Assembly (NCBI GenBank): GCA_032690845.1
Contig: CM064426.1
Location: 42,526,101 to 42,590,100 of the forward strand
Reading direction: 5' to 3'
DNA length: 64,000 nt
Source: Eleusine coracana subsp. coracana
Lineage: Eukaryota; Streptophyta; Magnoliopsida; Poales; Poaceae
Under the pieces are notes generated by a model. That model did not search any database, was not told where the DNA came from, and saw nothing but the letters and a program-made list of their open reading frames with translations. Of the stretch, positions 34,191-46,546 are shown piece by piece. The position numbers and the translations under genes are program-made. Position 1 is the first letter of the stretch. Every line of letters starts with the position of its first letter.

Positions 34191-37100
34191 GTGAATGCAC
34201 CATCACGTGGTGCCCAGGTGAACTACACCAATGCGGAAGATATCCCTCAGGGCGAACCCGTGCTGGCCGGTACGCTCTCGCTTTATCGCCAGCCTGTCCT
34301 TGCACTTTTTGATTCTGATGCTACGCATAATTTCATTAGCCAAGCATGTGTGCAAAAACTTAATCTTCAACCCCAGAATATAGAAAGATGCTACACAATT
34401 CGTTCCTCCGCTGGGCAAATTGGTGCCAATCAAATAGTATGCAAAGCCCCTCTAGAAATAAACAAGAAAATCTACCCCATGGATTTTATCGTGCTTTGCC
34501 ACCAGGGAATTGATTTGATTTTGGGCATGTTCTGGATGAAAACCCATCAAGCCGTGCTAGACATCGAGCCCGTATTGTTCACATCAACTCCCCTTTGCAT
34601 GGAAAGGAAACATTTTCTCTAAACATCAATTCATTGAAAGCCTTGATTGTCCATCACTTGGAAGGGCAGTCGCTCGAGAACATCCCCGTTGTTTGTGAGT
34701 ATCCAGACGTATTTCCCGCAGATATCTTTGGCCTACCACCTGACTGTGAAGTGGAATTCAAGATAGAGCTACAGCCAGGAACTTCTCCGATATCTCGTCG
34801 ACCTTATAAGATGGCCCCGAATGAGTTGGCCAAATTGAAAAGGCAATTGAATGAGTTATTGAAAAAGGGATTCATTCGCCCAAGCACTTCACCTTGGGGC
34901 TGCCCTGCTATTTTTGTGAAGAAGAAGGACAAATCTCTGCGTCTCGTTGTTGATTATCGACCTCTCAACGAAGTTACCATCAAGAATAAATACCCCTTAC
35001 CACGAATTGATATCCTTTTTGATCAATTAATTGGTGTTAAGGTATTTTCAAAAATTGACCTCCGTTCGGGTTATCATCAAATCAAAATTAGAGCAGATGA
35101 TATTCTGAAGACCGCCTTTTCTACTAGATATGGATTATTCGAGTATCTAGTAATGTCATTCGGATTGACAAACGCTCCAGCTCATTTCATGTATCTCATG
35201 AATTCGGTATTCATGCCATAGTTGGACAAATTTGTGCTAGTATTCATTGACGACATCCTCGTGTATTCTAAGTCCAAGGAAGAGCATGCTGGACATCTTC
35301 GCATTGTTCTTCAATGTTTACGAGATCACAAGTTGTATGCAAAATTCAGCAAGTGTGAGTTTTGGTTGGACCGTGTGCCATTCCTTGGTCACATAGTCTC
35401 CGCAGAAGGAATCTCGGTAGACCCTAGCAAAGTTCAAGACGTGCTAGATTGGAAACCACCAAAGACAGTTCACCAAGTACGCAGTTTCCTCAGACTAGCC
35501 GGATATTATCATAGGTTCATACTAACTTTTTCTCGGCTGACCAAACCCATCACGGAGCTGCTCAAAAAAGGAGAAAAAGTTTAATTGGAACAACAATTGT
35601 GAAGAAGCATTTCAAGCATTGAAGAAATTATTGACAACTGCCATAGTACTGGCTTAATCTGATATCACCAAGCTATTCGACGTATATTGTGATGCGTCTG
35701 GGACAGGACTTGGATGTGTACTCATGCAAGAAGGTCGTGTCATAGCCTATGCATCTCGATAGTTAAGAAAGCATGAAGAGCACTATCCATCTCATGATTT
35801 GGAGCTAGCTGAAGTTGTACTTGCACTAAAAATATGGAGGCATTATTTGCTCGGCAACTTAGTGCACATCTACACATACCATAAGAGCTTGAAATATATC
35901 TTCACCTAGACTGATCTAAACATGAGACAGCGTCGGCGGCTAGAACTGATTAAGGATTATAACCTGGAGATTCATTATCATCCAGGCAAGGCTAATGTGG
36001 TCACCGATGCGTTAAGCAGAAAGGTCCACTGCAACAACTTAGAGCTGGAAGTTCAGAACCGAAATGACCATGAAACTAATTCAGAACCCAGCCTTCACGT
36101 TTTACCTGCTGTAGTGATTAGCAACCTAAGTGTGCAATCTTCTATTCATGAAGAAATCATTGCTGCATGGAAAAATGACGTTGGTATGAATCATATCTGA
36201 CAAAACCTTAAAGATGGTAAAGCAAAATGCTTTACCCAAGACTCGGACGGTACTCTATGGTTCAATAACCGTTTAGTAGTACCAAAAGACTTTGAACTTC
36301 GACGAAAAATCTTGGATGAAGCACATCACTCCAAGTACTCCATCCATCCGGGTAGTAACAAAATGTACCAAGACTTGAAGAAGAATTTCTGGTGGACAAG
36401 GATGAAGCGGGAAATTGCTCGGTATGTCGCAGAATGCGATACCTGTCAAAGAGTTAAAGCTGATCATTTGAAACAAGCCAGATTACTGCAACCATTGAGT
36501 ATTCCCGCGTGGAAATAGGAAGACATCAGCATGGATTTTATTGTTGGTCTCCCTCTCACCTCTCGGAAGCATGATTCGATTTGGGTCGTTGTGGAACGAC
36601 TCACAAAATTTGCCCACTTCCTACCGATCAATAACACCTACAAGATAAAGCAATATGCAGAGCTATACATAGCAAGAATTCTATGTCTTCATGGAGTACC
36701 CAAGACCATTGTTATAGATCGAGCCACAGTTTGTCACTCGTTTTTGGGAACAACTGCATGCATCACTGGGTACCAAGCTGATTCGAAGTTCCGCTTACCA
36801 TGCCACCACTGACGGACAAACAGAGCGTGTCAACTAGATTTTGGAAGATATGCTTAGAGCATGTGTTTTAACACATGGTGGTAATTGGGATGAGTATTTG
36901 CCTTATGCGGAATTCTCGTACAACAAAAAGTTACCAAGAGAGTCTAAAAATGTCACCATTTGAAGCACTCTATGGTCGCAATTGTAGAACACCGCTAAAC
37001 TGGTCTGATTCTAGAGAAAGGGTAACCTGTGGTCCCGACCTTGTCAAGGGTGCTGAAGAAAAGGTTCGTACCATTCAAGCAAATCTTTAAAGCTGCTAAA

Positions 37101-37589
37101 TGCCGTCAGGAGAAGTATGCAAACAGACGACGTAGGCCACTATATTTCAACAAGGGTGACTACGTCTATCTCTGAGTGTCACCTATGAAGGGTATCCAAC
37201 GGTTTGGAGTCAAGGGAAAGTTAGCTCCCCGTTATATTGGACCATTCCAAATTCTAGAACGATGTGAAAACGTGGCCTATAAGCTAGAGTTACCCGCTAA
37301 TCTATCCGGAGTTCATCACACCTTCCATGTCTCTCAGCTTAAGCGATGTCTCAAGCCACCCATCGACAAAATCTTGGAAGAGTATGACCAACTCCAACCC
37401 GACCTCACATACTCCGGACAACCAATCAAGATCCTCGACGAGAAAGAGCGCACAATCCGTAATAGAACCCTCAAATTCTATAAAGTTCAGTGGAGTAATC
37501 ACTCAGAAGATGAATCCACGTGGGAATCTAAAGAATTTCTGAGTACTCACTACCCGAAGTTTTGGACGTCATACACAGGTATACTATGA
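34191..37589 (+). pseudogene. pol: Pol of chromovirus D
   Basis: Protease has FDSDATHNFIS (about 34310), Gly to Asp in the DSGA triad. Reverse transcriptase (34800-35500) has LVFIDDILVYSKS (about 35240). RNase H has FDVYCDASGTGLGCVL (about 35670). Integrase has a zinc finger (36312-36518), MDFIVGLPLT (36531), a damaged second Asp segment near 36716 where SDRG reads IDRA, and TDGQTER near 36812. The chromodomain is at 37440-37560. Stops at 35219, about 35655, 35760, 35908, 36198, 36516, 36836 and 37172, plus shifts near 34580, 35575, 36780 and 37090, disable it. Most stops fit C-to-T changes. It is the most decayed pol in the window. Confidence 0.92.
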
Positions 37590-37620
37590 CCACCGTACTT
37601 CCCTCTAGTTGCCTGTTCAT

Positions 37621-37655
37621 AATCTCGGGATGAGATTTCTTTAAGGAGGGAGGGC
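37621..37655 (+). other. Palindrome and polypurine tract of D
   Basis: AATCTCGGGATGAGATT (37621-37637, one mismatch in the arms) is followed by TCTTTAAGGAGGGAGGGC, abutting the 3' LTR at 37656. Confidence 0.8.
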
Positions 37656-40489
37656 TATGACACCCTAGGTGTCTCACCTTAACTTAGCAAATATGAGGAG
37701 CACAAATCATGGAAATGATGGCATAAAATGATAGAGCCTATCTATTAATTTATTTCTAGGAATATAAATACCCTGCAACCAAGTTATTGAAGCAACATAA
37801 GAATTTCAATACAACTCATGCCAAATAAATTTATCATTAGTTTGGTAATAATAAAATAGAATATTAGGAATTTATTGGGCATTTTATCTGTTGGGCAAGA
37901 CCTTTAATTAATTAATTGATTCTTAATTAACTAATGCATTTAATAAATTCTAAAAATATGTTTATGGAAATTTTAAATAAAATTCACCAGAGTGTTTCCC
38001 ACCATTTAAATAGTCAGTCCACCAAATTTCACCATTTTAGGAAATCTCTAGCTATTTTATTTTGAATTATGAAAAACTAGTGTTGATCAGGGACCTGTTT
38101 GTGAGAAATCTAGAACTCCAGGGGGTGCAGCACAAAATCTCCTTTCTCCTTCCTCTCACTGGCGCAGAGCCTGCCAGCTCCTCTCTGCCGCACGACGCAC
38201 CGACCGGGTCTCCTTCACTCCCGCCTCGGAACCGCGCGCGAGCTACAGCTCTGTTGACCTCCTCTCTGCCCCCGTCACTTCCCCTCACCGCGCGCTCGCC
38301 CAACGGCTCAATTTCCTGTCCTGCACGCCATCACCATAGCCGACCGGCCGGACTTCAATTCTCGCCGGTTCCTCCGCTCCCGCTTCCCCCACCCACTCTT
38401 ATCCCCTGCGCAACTTGAAAGAGAACCACATGTTCAAGCACTCTCTCTCTCGCTCACTGCTCGCTGCTCTCTGCTCTCTTCCATTTCCCCTCTTCCTTCC
38501 AATTTCGCCATTGCAGAGCTCAACCCCGACGCGCTGCCCTGCTCTCCCACTGCCTCCCCAGCTCAGCCAAGAGCACCCACGCACCGCTCACTTCCCCTGT
38601 AGCTCCCTAGGCCACTTCCGCGACAACTCCCTGCGTGAGCTCAGTCCAATTGAAGAAATACCGAGACCCACAGTTCCGGTGACCTCCTCTGCTATCGACC
38701 GAAATTGGCCATCTCCAGTGAGCCTTGTTTCCTCTTTCCTCCTATACCGTTTGCGCAACTCTCGGCCGAACGACCTCGCCTTAACTTCTTCCTATTTTCA
38801 TGTGCAAAGTCGCCGGCATTCTACTTTTTCCCCGGCCCCAAACCGCCGCCGCTGATCACTCAAGCCGCCTCCACAACGAGCCCCTGCTTCTAGCCTCCTC
38901 CGACGCAAACCGACGTGATGCCGAGCCTTCCCGAGTCACCGTAAAGCTGTAGAAGCCGACCCCGTCCGTCTTGCTGCTCCGAGCCATCCCCACGACCCCT
39001 CCGAAGACCTCTGCTCTGCCGTCTCTTGCCGATGACCATCTTCCGGTGAGATCCCGTCCTTGCGAACCCCACCCAACTCCTTGCCTCGACGTGCGCACCA
39101 TATTAGCTCTTTCACGACGAGCTTTCTCCCTGCGTAGCACCCGCCGGCGAGCCCTCCAGCGAGCCAGCCTCTGTTCCGGCGCGCCTACTGGCAGTCCTAC
39201 TGGCATCCTGCATGGCGCCTACGTGTCGCTGACATGGCCCATGCGTGGCACTCACGTGTCATTATTTAGAACCAGAAATACCCAGGAAATTCCAGAAAAT
39301 GCATAAAACTTTGAAAACTCCTAGTAAATTGAATTTAACTCCAATGAAGCCCAAACAAAATTTGTTAAGTTCATCTTGAAGTGCTCTAAATTAGTAAAAT
39401 ATCAAAACAATGTCTCTATTAATATATTTTTATTAATTCCTTTAATTTCCCAAGCACAAATTAATTCACCAAATATTCTAGGAATCAAATTTCATTCTGA
39501 TTTTTGGCATGCATAATAATTACATAATTACCTACCACCGTAATTTTTGGTTCAGTAAAATATGAATTATTTTAGGCTCTGGAAATTAGTTAGTGTGTTC
39601 AATTAAATTAATTCTAGTAATTATTTTATAAGTAATTGGCCCCTACCACTTGGCACAAAAATCACTCACACAAGTCTCTGTGCTCAGTAAATTACACAAG
39701 TCTAGAAACCTAAATTTACTTAATTAAATTAAATTAAATGATCATACCACTATTTTACTTTAATAAATGCTAGTAATTAGAATAAATATATCCAGAGGCG
39801 GTAAATTGGTAAAAATGCAATTCATCTATGTCCCTGTTCATGATAAATCACTCATGTCCAGAATTGATTGGTTACTATTTTAATTGCTTAATTATTCTGA
39901 GAGACTATAACAACCCTAAATAAATGATTAACACACATAAAATGATGAAACTCTAATTTGTTTCTTTGAAGCATATGGCTTCGAGAACATTGAAGCATAT
40001 GGCTTCGAGAACATAATAATAATTTATCGACTTCAAAACACGATATGCTTGCATGTATCATATCATTGCATATAACGGTGTTACGACAATACCGTTAACA
40101 CCTTTGTCATCATATAGCCAAAGACAACCAGGAGCCCAAAGAGGATCACCAGAAGGAGACTGAGTCTCAGGAACAAGAGATTGAAGTCGCTAACACTAGT
40201 GTCAATCTAGGCAAGCCCCGGTTTTCATTCGCCATTTTATAAAGTTGCTAGTTATCAATATTACTAGTGTCTATGATTATTGATGCATTAGGTCATAGGA
40301 GTTGATTGGAACCCACTTGCATGATACCCAAATGACCTATGCCACTGTCATTAGAACTTTGGTAGTATCGGTACTGTGTCGCTATGCTTAGTAATTGCTA
40401 GACATGATAGATATCATTACTAAGAATGAACTTGACCACTGGAACGGGACTTATAAAAGAAGTTTATTTTGATGCCATGACCGGGCAGG

Positions 40490-42107
40490 TGTAGGATCGA
40501 AGGACCCCGGCTAGAGGGGAGGTGAATAGCCGAATTAACAAATTAAAAGCTAACTATCCGACTAATTGCGGAATTTAAAGACAATTGGATAAAAGCAAGC
40601 ACAAGACAACTAAACCTAGGTTTGAACTAAAGTAGGTTGATAATCCTAGGTGACATACATCATGCAACTTCTAGTATGTAAACAACAAAAGAACAACATG
40701 ACAAGAGACAAAGGATATTTTCCCGTGGTATCGGTGATTTGCCGATCACCCCTAATCCACGTTGAGGTGGATTCAAGCGTATGATATGCTACTCTCCTCA
40801 ATTATCCACTTCTCCACCACCAAGAAGTGCTCACAAAGAACAACTTGAGATATAACACAATCAATACCTTGAACCTCTCCAAACCTCGATTCCACTAGGG
40901 TTGCTCTTCACCACTCCGACGAGGCGAGCACCGCACCTCTCACAAGAGTCCAGGCCTCCTTCACACACTTCTTGAAGGGCTCACGGATTTTACTCCTCCA
41001 AGCCGTCTAGGAGGCGACAACCTCCAAGAGTAACAAGTCGATGACGCTTGCTTGAGGATCCCAAGTGCCACAATGCTCAACTCACTCAAGTTTAGGGCAC
41101 TCACACTCACACACTTGCAATCTTTCCACTAGGACTTTGTGTGAGAGAGGAATAAGCTCCAAAGGGTGTACAATACTTTTCAAATGGCCAACCTCCCCTC
41201 TATGCACGGCATAGAGGGGCTATAAATAGCCCATTCTTTGAAAACTAGCCGTTACAGCTTTCTGTGCGCTGGACGGTCTGACCGTGACTCCACACGGTCG
41301 GACCGTCGTACAACCCAATGGCTAGTTTGACTTTCAAACTTGTTCTGACACGACATCCCACACGGTCAGACCGTTGGGACACTTTTAGTTTTCACCCGAG
41401 ACCAGCTTCTCTGTCGACACCAGACATGTGCCAGCGGTCAGACCGTGGCTTGGGACGGTCAGACCGTCGGGCCATCTCCCGAGCCACCAGAGAACTCAAT
41501 CCTCTGGCCGTCTCTGGGGAGCACCCACGGTCAGACCGTGGATCCCGACGGTCAGACCGTCTGGCCATCTCCCGAGCCACTAGAGAACTCAATCCTCTGG
41601 CCGTCTCTGGGGAGCACCCACGGTCAGACCGTGGATCCCGACGGTCAGACCGTCGGGCCACCACCCGAGCCACCCGAGGACCAACTTCTCTGGCCGTCTC
41701 TGGGAGGCACCTACGGTCAGACCGTGGATCCGACGGTCAGACCGTCAGGAGCGTTCTGCCAGCCCTCCTTTCTATATCCCTTAGCTGTCTCTCAACGAAC
41801 CACTCACAACGATAGGCTTTGAGCATTTGTGGCAACCATGGATACTCAAGGTCATCTCATCGACCCCTCTTCATAGTACGGCATTTAACCTATAATCCGG
41901 TCACTCAACTCTAATCTCCTTGTGACCGGCAAAACAGAAAAAAACCTATCAAGATACCTTTGCCTTGAGCCATCCATATGTATACCACTTCGCCCATCAT
42001 TTCATTCCTTATTATGACTACAACCACAATTATCTCAACAACGTAGTTAGTCAAAAATAAGGGTTGTCATTAATTACCAAAACACTAAAGCGGGCCTAGA
42101 TGCTTCA
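40490..42107 (-). mobile_element. Solo Sirevirus-like LTR
   Basis: 1618 bp, inserted in D's 3' LTR and flanked by a perfect 5-bp duplication GCAGG (40485-40489 and 42108-42112). The plus strand reads TGTAGGATCG...GATGCTTCA. On the minus strand it begins TGAAGCATCTAGGCCCGC, followed by GTGTTTTGGTAATTAATGACAAC, and ends near GGTGAATAG-type sequence seen at the end of Sirevirus LTRs. No internal region is present, so it is a solo LTR left by LTR-LTR recombination. It holds 11 palindromes (41273-41745) and a possible TATA box (CTATTTATAG on the minus strand, 41218-41229). Confidence 0.9.
41273..41745. repeat. Paired ACGGTCAGACCGT palindromes
   Basis: Eleven copies of the odd-centred palindrome (A)CGGTC-N-GACCG(T), starting at about 41273, 41293, 41362, 41434, 41454, 41527, 41547, 41620, 41641, 41713 and 41732. 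Ten of them form pairs 19-21 bp apart. The last four pairs recur every 93 bp and share the intervening GAGCCAC...GGCCGTCTCTGGGGAGCACC sequence. Multi-copy palindromes are a known trait of Sirevirus LTRs. Confidence 0.9.
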
Positions 42108-43191
42108 GCAGGGATGATGCATGTGTAGGTTTGCAGCAATACATGGGTGTTGACTGCGGTAGCCCTGCCTTGTCGAACCTAGGACCCGTCCGTGGTCGTC
42201 CCCTTGGTCAAGTATTGAATAGTACCGAATGCATGCTAGTCTATGGGCAAAAGTAAACTGATGTAGCATTGACGCGGCAATGAGGACGGTACCTAGTACA
42301 GTGGTCGTTGACGCTTCTGCTGCTAGAGTGGGCGGTTCATACCGCGAGGTACTGTTGGCAGGACGGCATGCCCACTCGTTGAGACTGGACCCGGACCAAG
42401 TTGTTTTTCGTCCTTGTGAAAGGTTGCCATATACGACCTTAATTGGTGCATATGTGTCGTGTATCTCGAGTTATCCCAGCTGGTGAAAATCAGTTGCAAT
42501 TGCTGTCCCTCGCAGTAATGAGTACCGCTTGGTCACTGAGTCGTCACGTAGTTGCACATGGTACTTGTGAATTGATTATGATGCTTATTGTTGAAGATAC
42601 CCTTATGGCTCTTATGTTGTACTTACTTTATGTATTGTTTTATTATCTTATTGTTGCAACTAAAGTTATATTCTGCTCCACCCAATTAACTTGATGAATA
42701 AAACTTGCTAGAACTAATAGGTTGCTTAGTTCGGGTCTTTTCAAACAAGCCACCTGTTAAAGCGATTGCATACCTAGAAGTCCGATGGGTAAGTCTTGTT
42801 GAGTAATTAGTACTCAGGCTTTGTGCCAATGTTGTTTGCAGGTAATGAAGAGGTAGACTTGCCTGAGAATGTGCTGCCCTGGGACATGCAAGTACCTGAG
42901 GGTTGGACTGCCCACTGGGAGTCCGACTCGCCCCCGCAGTGTTGATGTGTGATGCTAGAGTGATGGTTTTTTGGGCAGGAATCATTGCTATGCTGTATCG
43001 TCGAGCTCGTAGCTCCTTATCGTTAATCGCTTCCATTGTGTTTTCAAAACATTAAGAACTTGGAATATTCCGCTGCACTCTGAGGACTTATTGATGTAAT
43101 ATTCAACTTAAATTCGAACCAATGTTGTATTATCAAGTGTCTGCGTTATCAGCACCGTCGGGACCTCAATCCTCCGGGAAGGGGCGCAACA

Positions 43192-43530
43192 CGACGTAGC
43201 ATTAAAGGTCACTTGCATTAAATATGGTTAAGGTGCATTGGTCGTTGACCCTTCTACTGCTGGAGTGGGCGGTTCATACCGCAAAGTACTATTGGTAGAA
43301 CGGCATGCCCACTCGATGTCACCACACCCGGTCTGAGGTGTGGGTGCTTTTTTTGCGAAAGGTTGCTGTATACGACCTTAATTGGTGCGTATGCATCGTG
43401 TATTTCGGGTTTTCCCAGCTGGTGTAAATCGATTGCAATTGTTGTCCCTTGCAGTAATGAGTGCTACTTGGTCACCGCGCCAATCACGTAGTTGCACCTG
43501 ATATTATTGAATGGATTATGTTGGTTATTG

Positions 43531-43574
<44 letters not shown>

Positions 43575-44151
43575 TGCTCCGATGTTGTACTTGCTTTGTG
43601 TACTATTTTATTACCTTATGATGCTTCACTAAAGTTATATTTCTGCTCTGCCCAATTAAATTCAGAAAATTAAACTTGATATAACTAATAGGTTGTTTAG
43701 TGCGAGTCCTTTTAAACAAGCCACCTATTAGAGTCATTGCATGTCTAGATTTTTGACGGGTAAGTCTTGCTGAGTAATTAGTACTCAGGCTTTATGCTTA
43801 TGTAGTTTTCAGAAACTGAAGAGATAGAATTACCTGTAGATGTGTTGCCTTGGGACATGCAGGTCCCTGAGGGTTGGACTGCCCACTGGGAGTCTGACCT
43901 GCCACCGCAGTGACTTGTTGTTTGCTGCTAGAGTGATGGCTCCATGGGCATGAATTATCACTATGCTGTATCATCGAGCTCCTAGATCTTATCGTTATTT
44001 TGCTTCTGCTGTTTTCGAAACCTCATGAACTTATAATTCTTCTGCACTTTGATATAATAATTAAACTTAAATATTAGATCATTGTTATATTATCGAGTGT
44101 CTGCGTTATCAGCACCTTCGGGACCTCAATCCTCTAGGAAGGGGCGCCTTA
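43192..44151 (+). repeat. 5' LTR of element C, end piece
   Basis: Resumes the LTR interrupted at 25897 and matches 53826-54763. It ends ...GGAAGGGGCGCCTTA, with the terminal CA mutated to TA, and the primer site follows. In about 300 bp compared with the 3' copy I count about 22 differences, near 7%. Confidence 0.9.
43531..43573 (+). repeat. (ATT)n microsatellite
   Basis: About 14 ATT units within C's 5' LTR. The 3' LTR has about 5 units at 54171-54186, so the run expanded or contracted after insertion. Confidence 0.95.
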
Positions 44152-44153
44152 GC

Positions 44154-44166
44154 TGGTATCAGAGCC
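44154..44166 (+). other. Primer binding site of C (tRNA-Met)
   Basis: TGGTATCAGAGCC lies two bases after the LTR end, complementary to initiator tRNA-Met. Confidence 0.92.
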
Positions 44167-45440
44167 GTGGTCCATGATAATACAACAATTAAAATGTATT
44201 TTCAAAAACTACGATGCTACATGTGAGGATACGTTAGTATTGCCCCTAGTAGTTATTAGGGTTGGTGACAAGGCTAACGAGTTATGCTTGAGTTAGATTT
44301 TTATTTGAATTTCTTTTGGCATTTAAATTTCACTCGCAAGGACTATGGCTTTGCGGGACAATTCCTTCCATGAATCATTGGCAACATATTTTATTTTTGG
44401 CTCCGGAAACAAGTATTGGAGCGTAGAGTTCACTCGCGAGGGCTATGGTTTTGCGAGATGGTTTCTTCCATAAATCGTGCCAACTTTTTCTTAGTAATGC
44501 TCATCATGGTAGGTTTATGAGCATGGGTTTGCTTGCGAGGACCGTGGTTTCGCAAGGCGGTTCGTTCCATGAACCATTGTAGAATTACCCTTATTTTTGT
44601 AGTTTCTTTTAATTTAATGTATTATTTCTACAATGAGTTTCTCTCCAGGTACATTAACGCCGTTAGTACAACACTTAGATTAACTTACGTTATTAGTGTG
44701 GGTCATCACCAAATTTTTGTGCCGCTAAGTCTCGGCAATATAGGTGTGTGTTGTGAGGAACGATAGGTAAATAAATTGAAAATGTTTGCATCATGCATCC
44801 TTATAACTTAACTAAAATTTTGTTCTCTCCTTACTCACCCACCTCTGAATAAAATATGCAAGTGTTGAGTATAAAAATTTCAACTCTTAAGACCAATTGT
44901 TAAGTTAATAACAATCTGTTAGCTTCCTGTTTTCAACATATTCCTGAACTTGCAAAATTAATAACTGAAGTTCCACTTGGAGTTTAGAGGTGTATGAACC
45001 CAATCCGGAAAGCCCTAGAAGTCTATTTTCATTTTCAGTAGGACCCAACCTCTAATAAAATTTTGTCTGTCCAGTAGAGCCGAAATACTAGGCCTCTGTC
45101 ATCCAGAAATTAAACCTGTCAGCCTGAACTTGTAAAAATCATAAGTCCAGTTGTACTTGGAATTTTTGGGAGTACAAATAGAATCTGGAAAGATATGGAA
45201 GTCTACTACAACTTGATGCCAAGAACCAGTTCTGTGGATTTTGTTTTCTGGACAAAATATTCATTTTTCCTGACTGCTGCGTGGTCAAGACCGAATCTGT
45301 TTCAAAACCCGTCTCCGTATTATTGCCCCTTGAGGCTGGAAAATGTGAACTAAAAATTTGTTTCGGTATTTCATGATGTTGTACATGAAATGCACCTTAC
45401 TTTAAGAAAAATTTGACTCATTCAAATTCCACCACTGTAG
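44167..45440 (+). other. Leader of element C
   Basis: Non-coding, with the GTGACAAGGCTAACGAGTTATG segment and a triple ~100-bp repeat (44331-44590). It also holds two related copies of (T/G)GGAAAG...GAAGTCTA (about 45016 and 45188) and the TTGAGGCTGGAAAATGTGAACTAAAAA landmark (about 45330) shared with D. No gene is supported. Confidence 0.6.
44331..44590 (+). repeat. Triple 100-bp repeat in C leader
   Basis: CACTCGC(A/G)AGG(A/G)CTATGG(C/T)TTTGCG begins at 44331 and 44431. A third, more diverged copy (GCTTGCGAGGACCGTGGTTTCGC) begins at 44531. Each continues to a TTCCAT(G/A)AA(T/C)C segment. Copies are spaced 100 bp apart. The location matches the two-copy repeat in B. Confidence 0.8.
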
Positions 45441-46313
45441 ATGGATGAAAACAATTACCAAGCTCCACCGAGTTGGGAGAGCACCGACGGTCTGGACATC
45501 CCTGGAATGACCCAACTCTTTTGGAGTGTCCTTCGGGGTTATGGACATGATATCCCTCCTACCTATGTTGGCAAAATGACATTGGAGAAAGAGACCACTT
45601 CCTGTGTAGTCCATGTCACAGTCCCCACTAATTACTCTTTCCTACGAGCATGGGAATCATGAACGATCAGCGTCTCTGGAGTAGACCTACTCACTACTTG
45701 GAGTGTTGCTGCCTTCAAAGCCCTCACTCTGTTTAGCGAGGTCCGCAAGAATTGGATCACCAAAACACCAGTAACTTTGTTGCCAATTGATAATCTAGAG
45801 GATCTTGAGTGGAACCGTCGCCTGGATTTCATCTTCAACCCAAACCACCCACTTTATGGTCCATCGCTGCATGTAGCAGATTGTTATGGACTCTCCCTAT
45901 TTGGCAGATGCAAGGACTTGTACCGTCAGGTGGACATGTTTTGGGCTGCACTTCGGCTTTCCAAAACAGAAAAGCAAGCCAAGATTCTGGATATTTCAGA
46001 ATTAAACCAACAAATTCAAGCGAAGAATGAAGAGATGGATACGATAATCGACGAGTGCGACCAAGCTATAGGAGATGCAGACATAATGGAGTCTAAATTG
46101 CAGGAGCTTCAGGTCGAATTTGACGCCTTCAAAGCTACCCACCTCCCCATCATAGATAACTGGGATGAGATTCCCATGGAGTATGGAGAGCAAGTAGATG
46201 AAGAAATAGGACAAGCGGGTAATGTTGATGTAGAGATGATGGAACCAGGAGACCCAGAAGAACCGTTAGGACTGCCAGAACCCAATGAGCCGATAGTCAT
46301 AGACCAGGAATAG
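45441..46313 (+). pseudogene. orf0 type 2 of element C (one stop)
   Basis: Best-preserved pre-gag gene here: 291 codons in one frame from MDENNYQAPPSWESTDGL, with one in-frame TGA at 45660-45662. Element D has TGG at that site, so one G-to-A change explains the stop. The N-terminal domain shows LFWSVLRGYGHDIPPTYVG, VHVTVPTNYS, AFKALTLFSE and TPVTLLPIDNLEDLEW. A coiled coil with SELNQQIQAKNEEMD follows, then HLPIIDNWDEIPMEYGEQ and a Pro/Glu-rich acidic tail. I see no signal peptide or membrane segment. Conservation with D's second orf0 is clear along the whole length. The function is unknown; an inferred role would be assembly or a Gag partner. Confidence 0.8.
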
Positions 46314-46546
46314 ATGAGTTGGTCGTGTATGAGCCATAGTGTGTCCGCAATACCATAGTTAGACATCGATGCATGTATGGATTAATTAGTGTGATGTTGA
46401 CCTTTTAACAACCATGTACCCAACTTTAAATTGTGAAAATGGTTGTCATTTCCTAAAATCCTCGGAGCACCCTTGCAAGCTTTTACACATATGTCTTTAT
46501 GGAAAAATCTTGAGAAATGACTAATGTGTAGTGTATAAATTGCAGC

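Larger units (their letters stand above)
37656..43191 (+). repeat. 3' LTR of chromovirus D, with insertion
   Basis: Starts TATGACACCCTAGGTGTCTCAC (the terminal TG is mutated to TA) and ends ...GGGGCGCAACA. Without the nested solo LTR (40490-42107) and its extra 5-bp duplication, its length is about 3913 bp, matching the 5' LTR. CGACG follows at 43192-43196 and pairs with CGACA before 25898. Confidence 0.92.

Noticed and set aside
41273..41745. CRISPR-like regular repeats
   Set aside because: The repeats are palindromic sites in an LTR with repeated, not unique, spacers, and the genome is plant. No cas genes.
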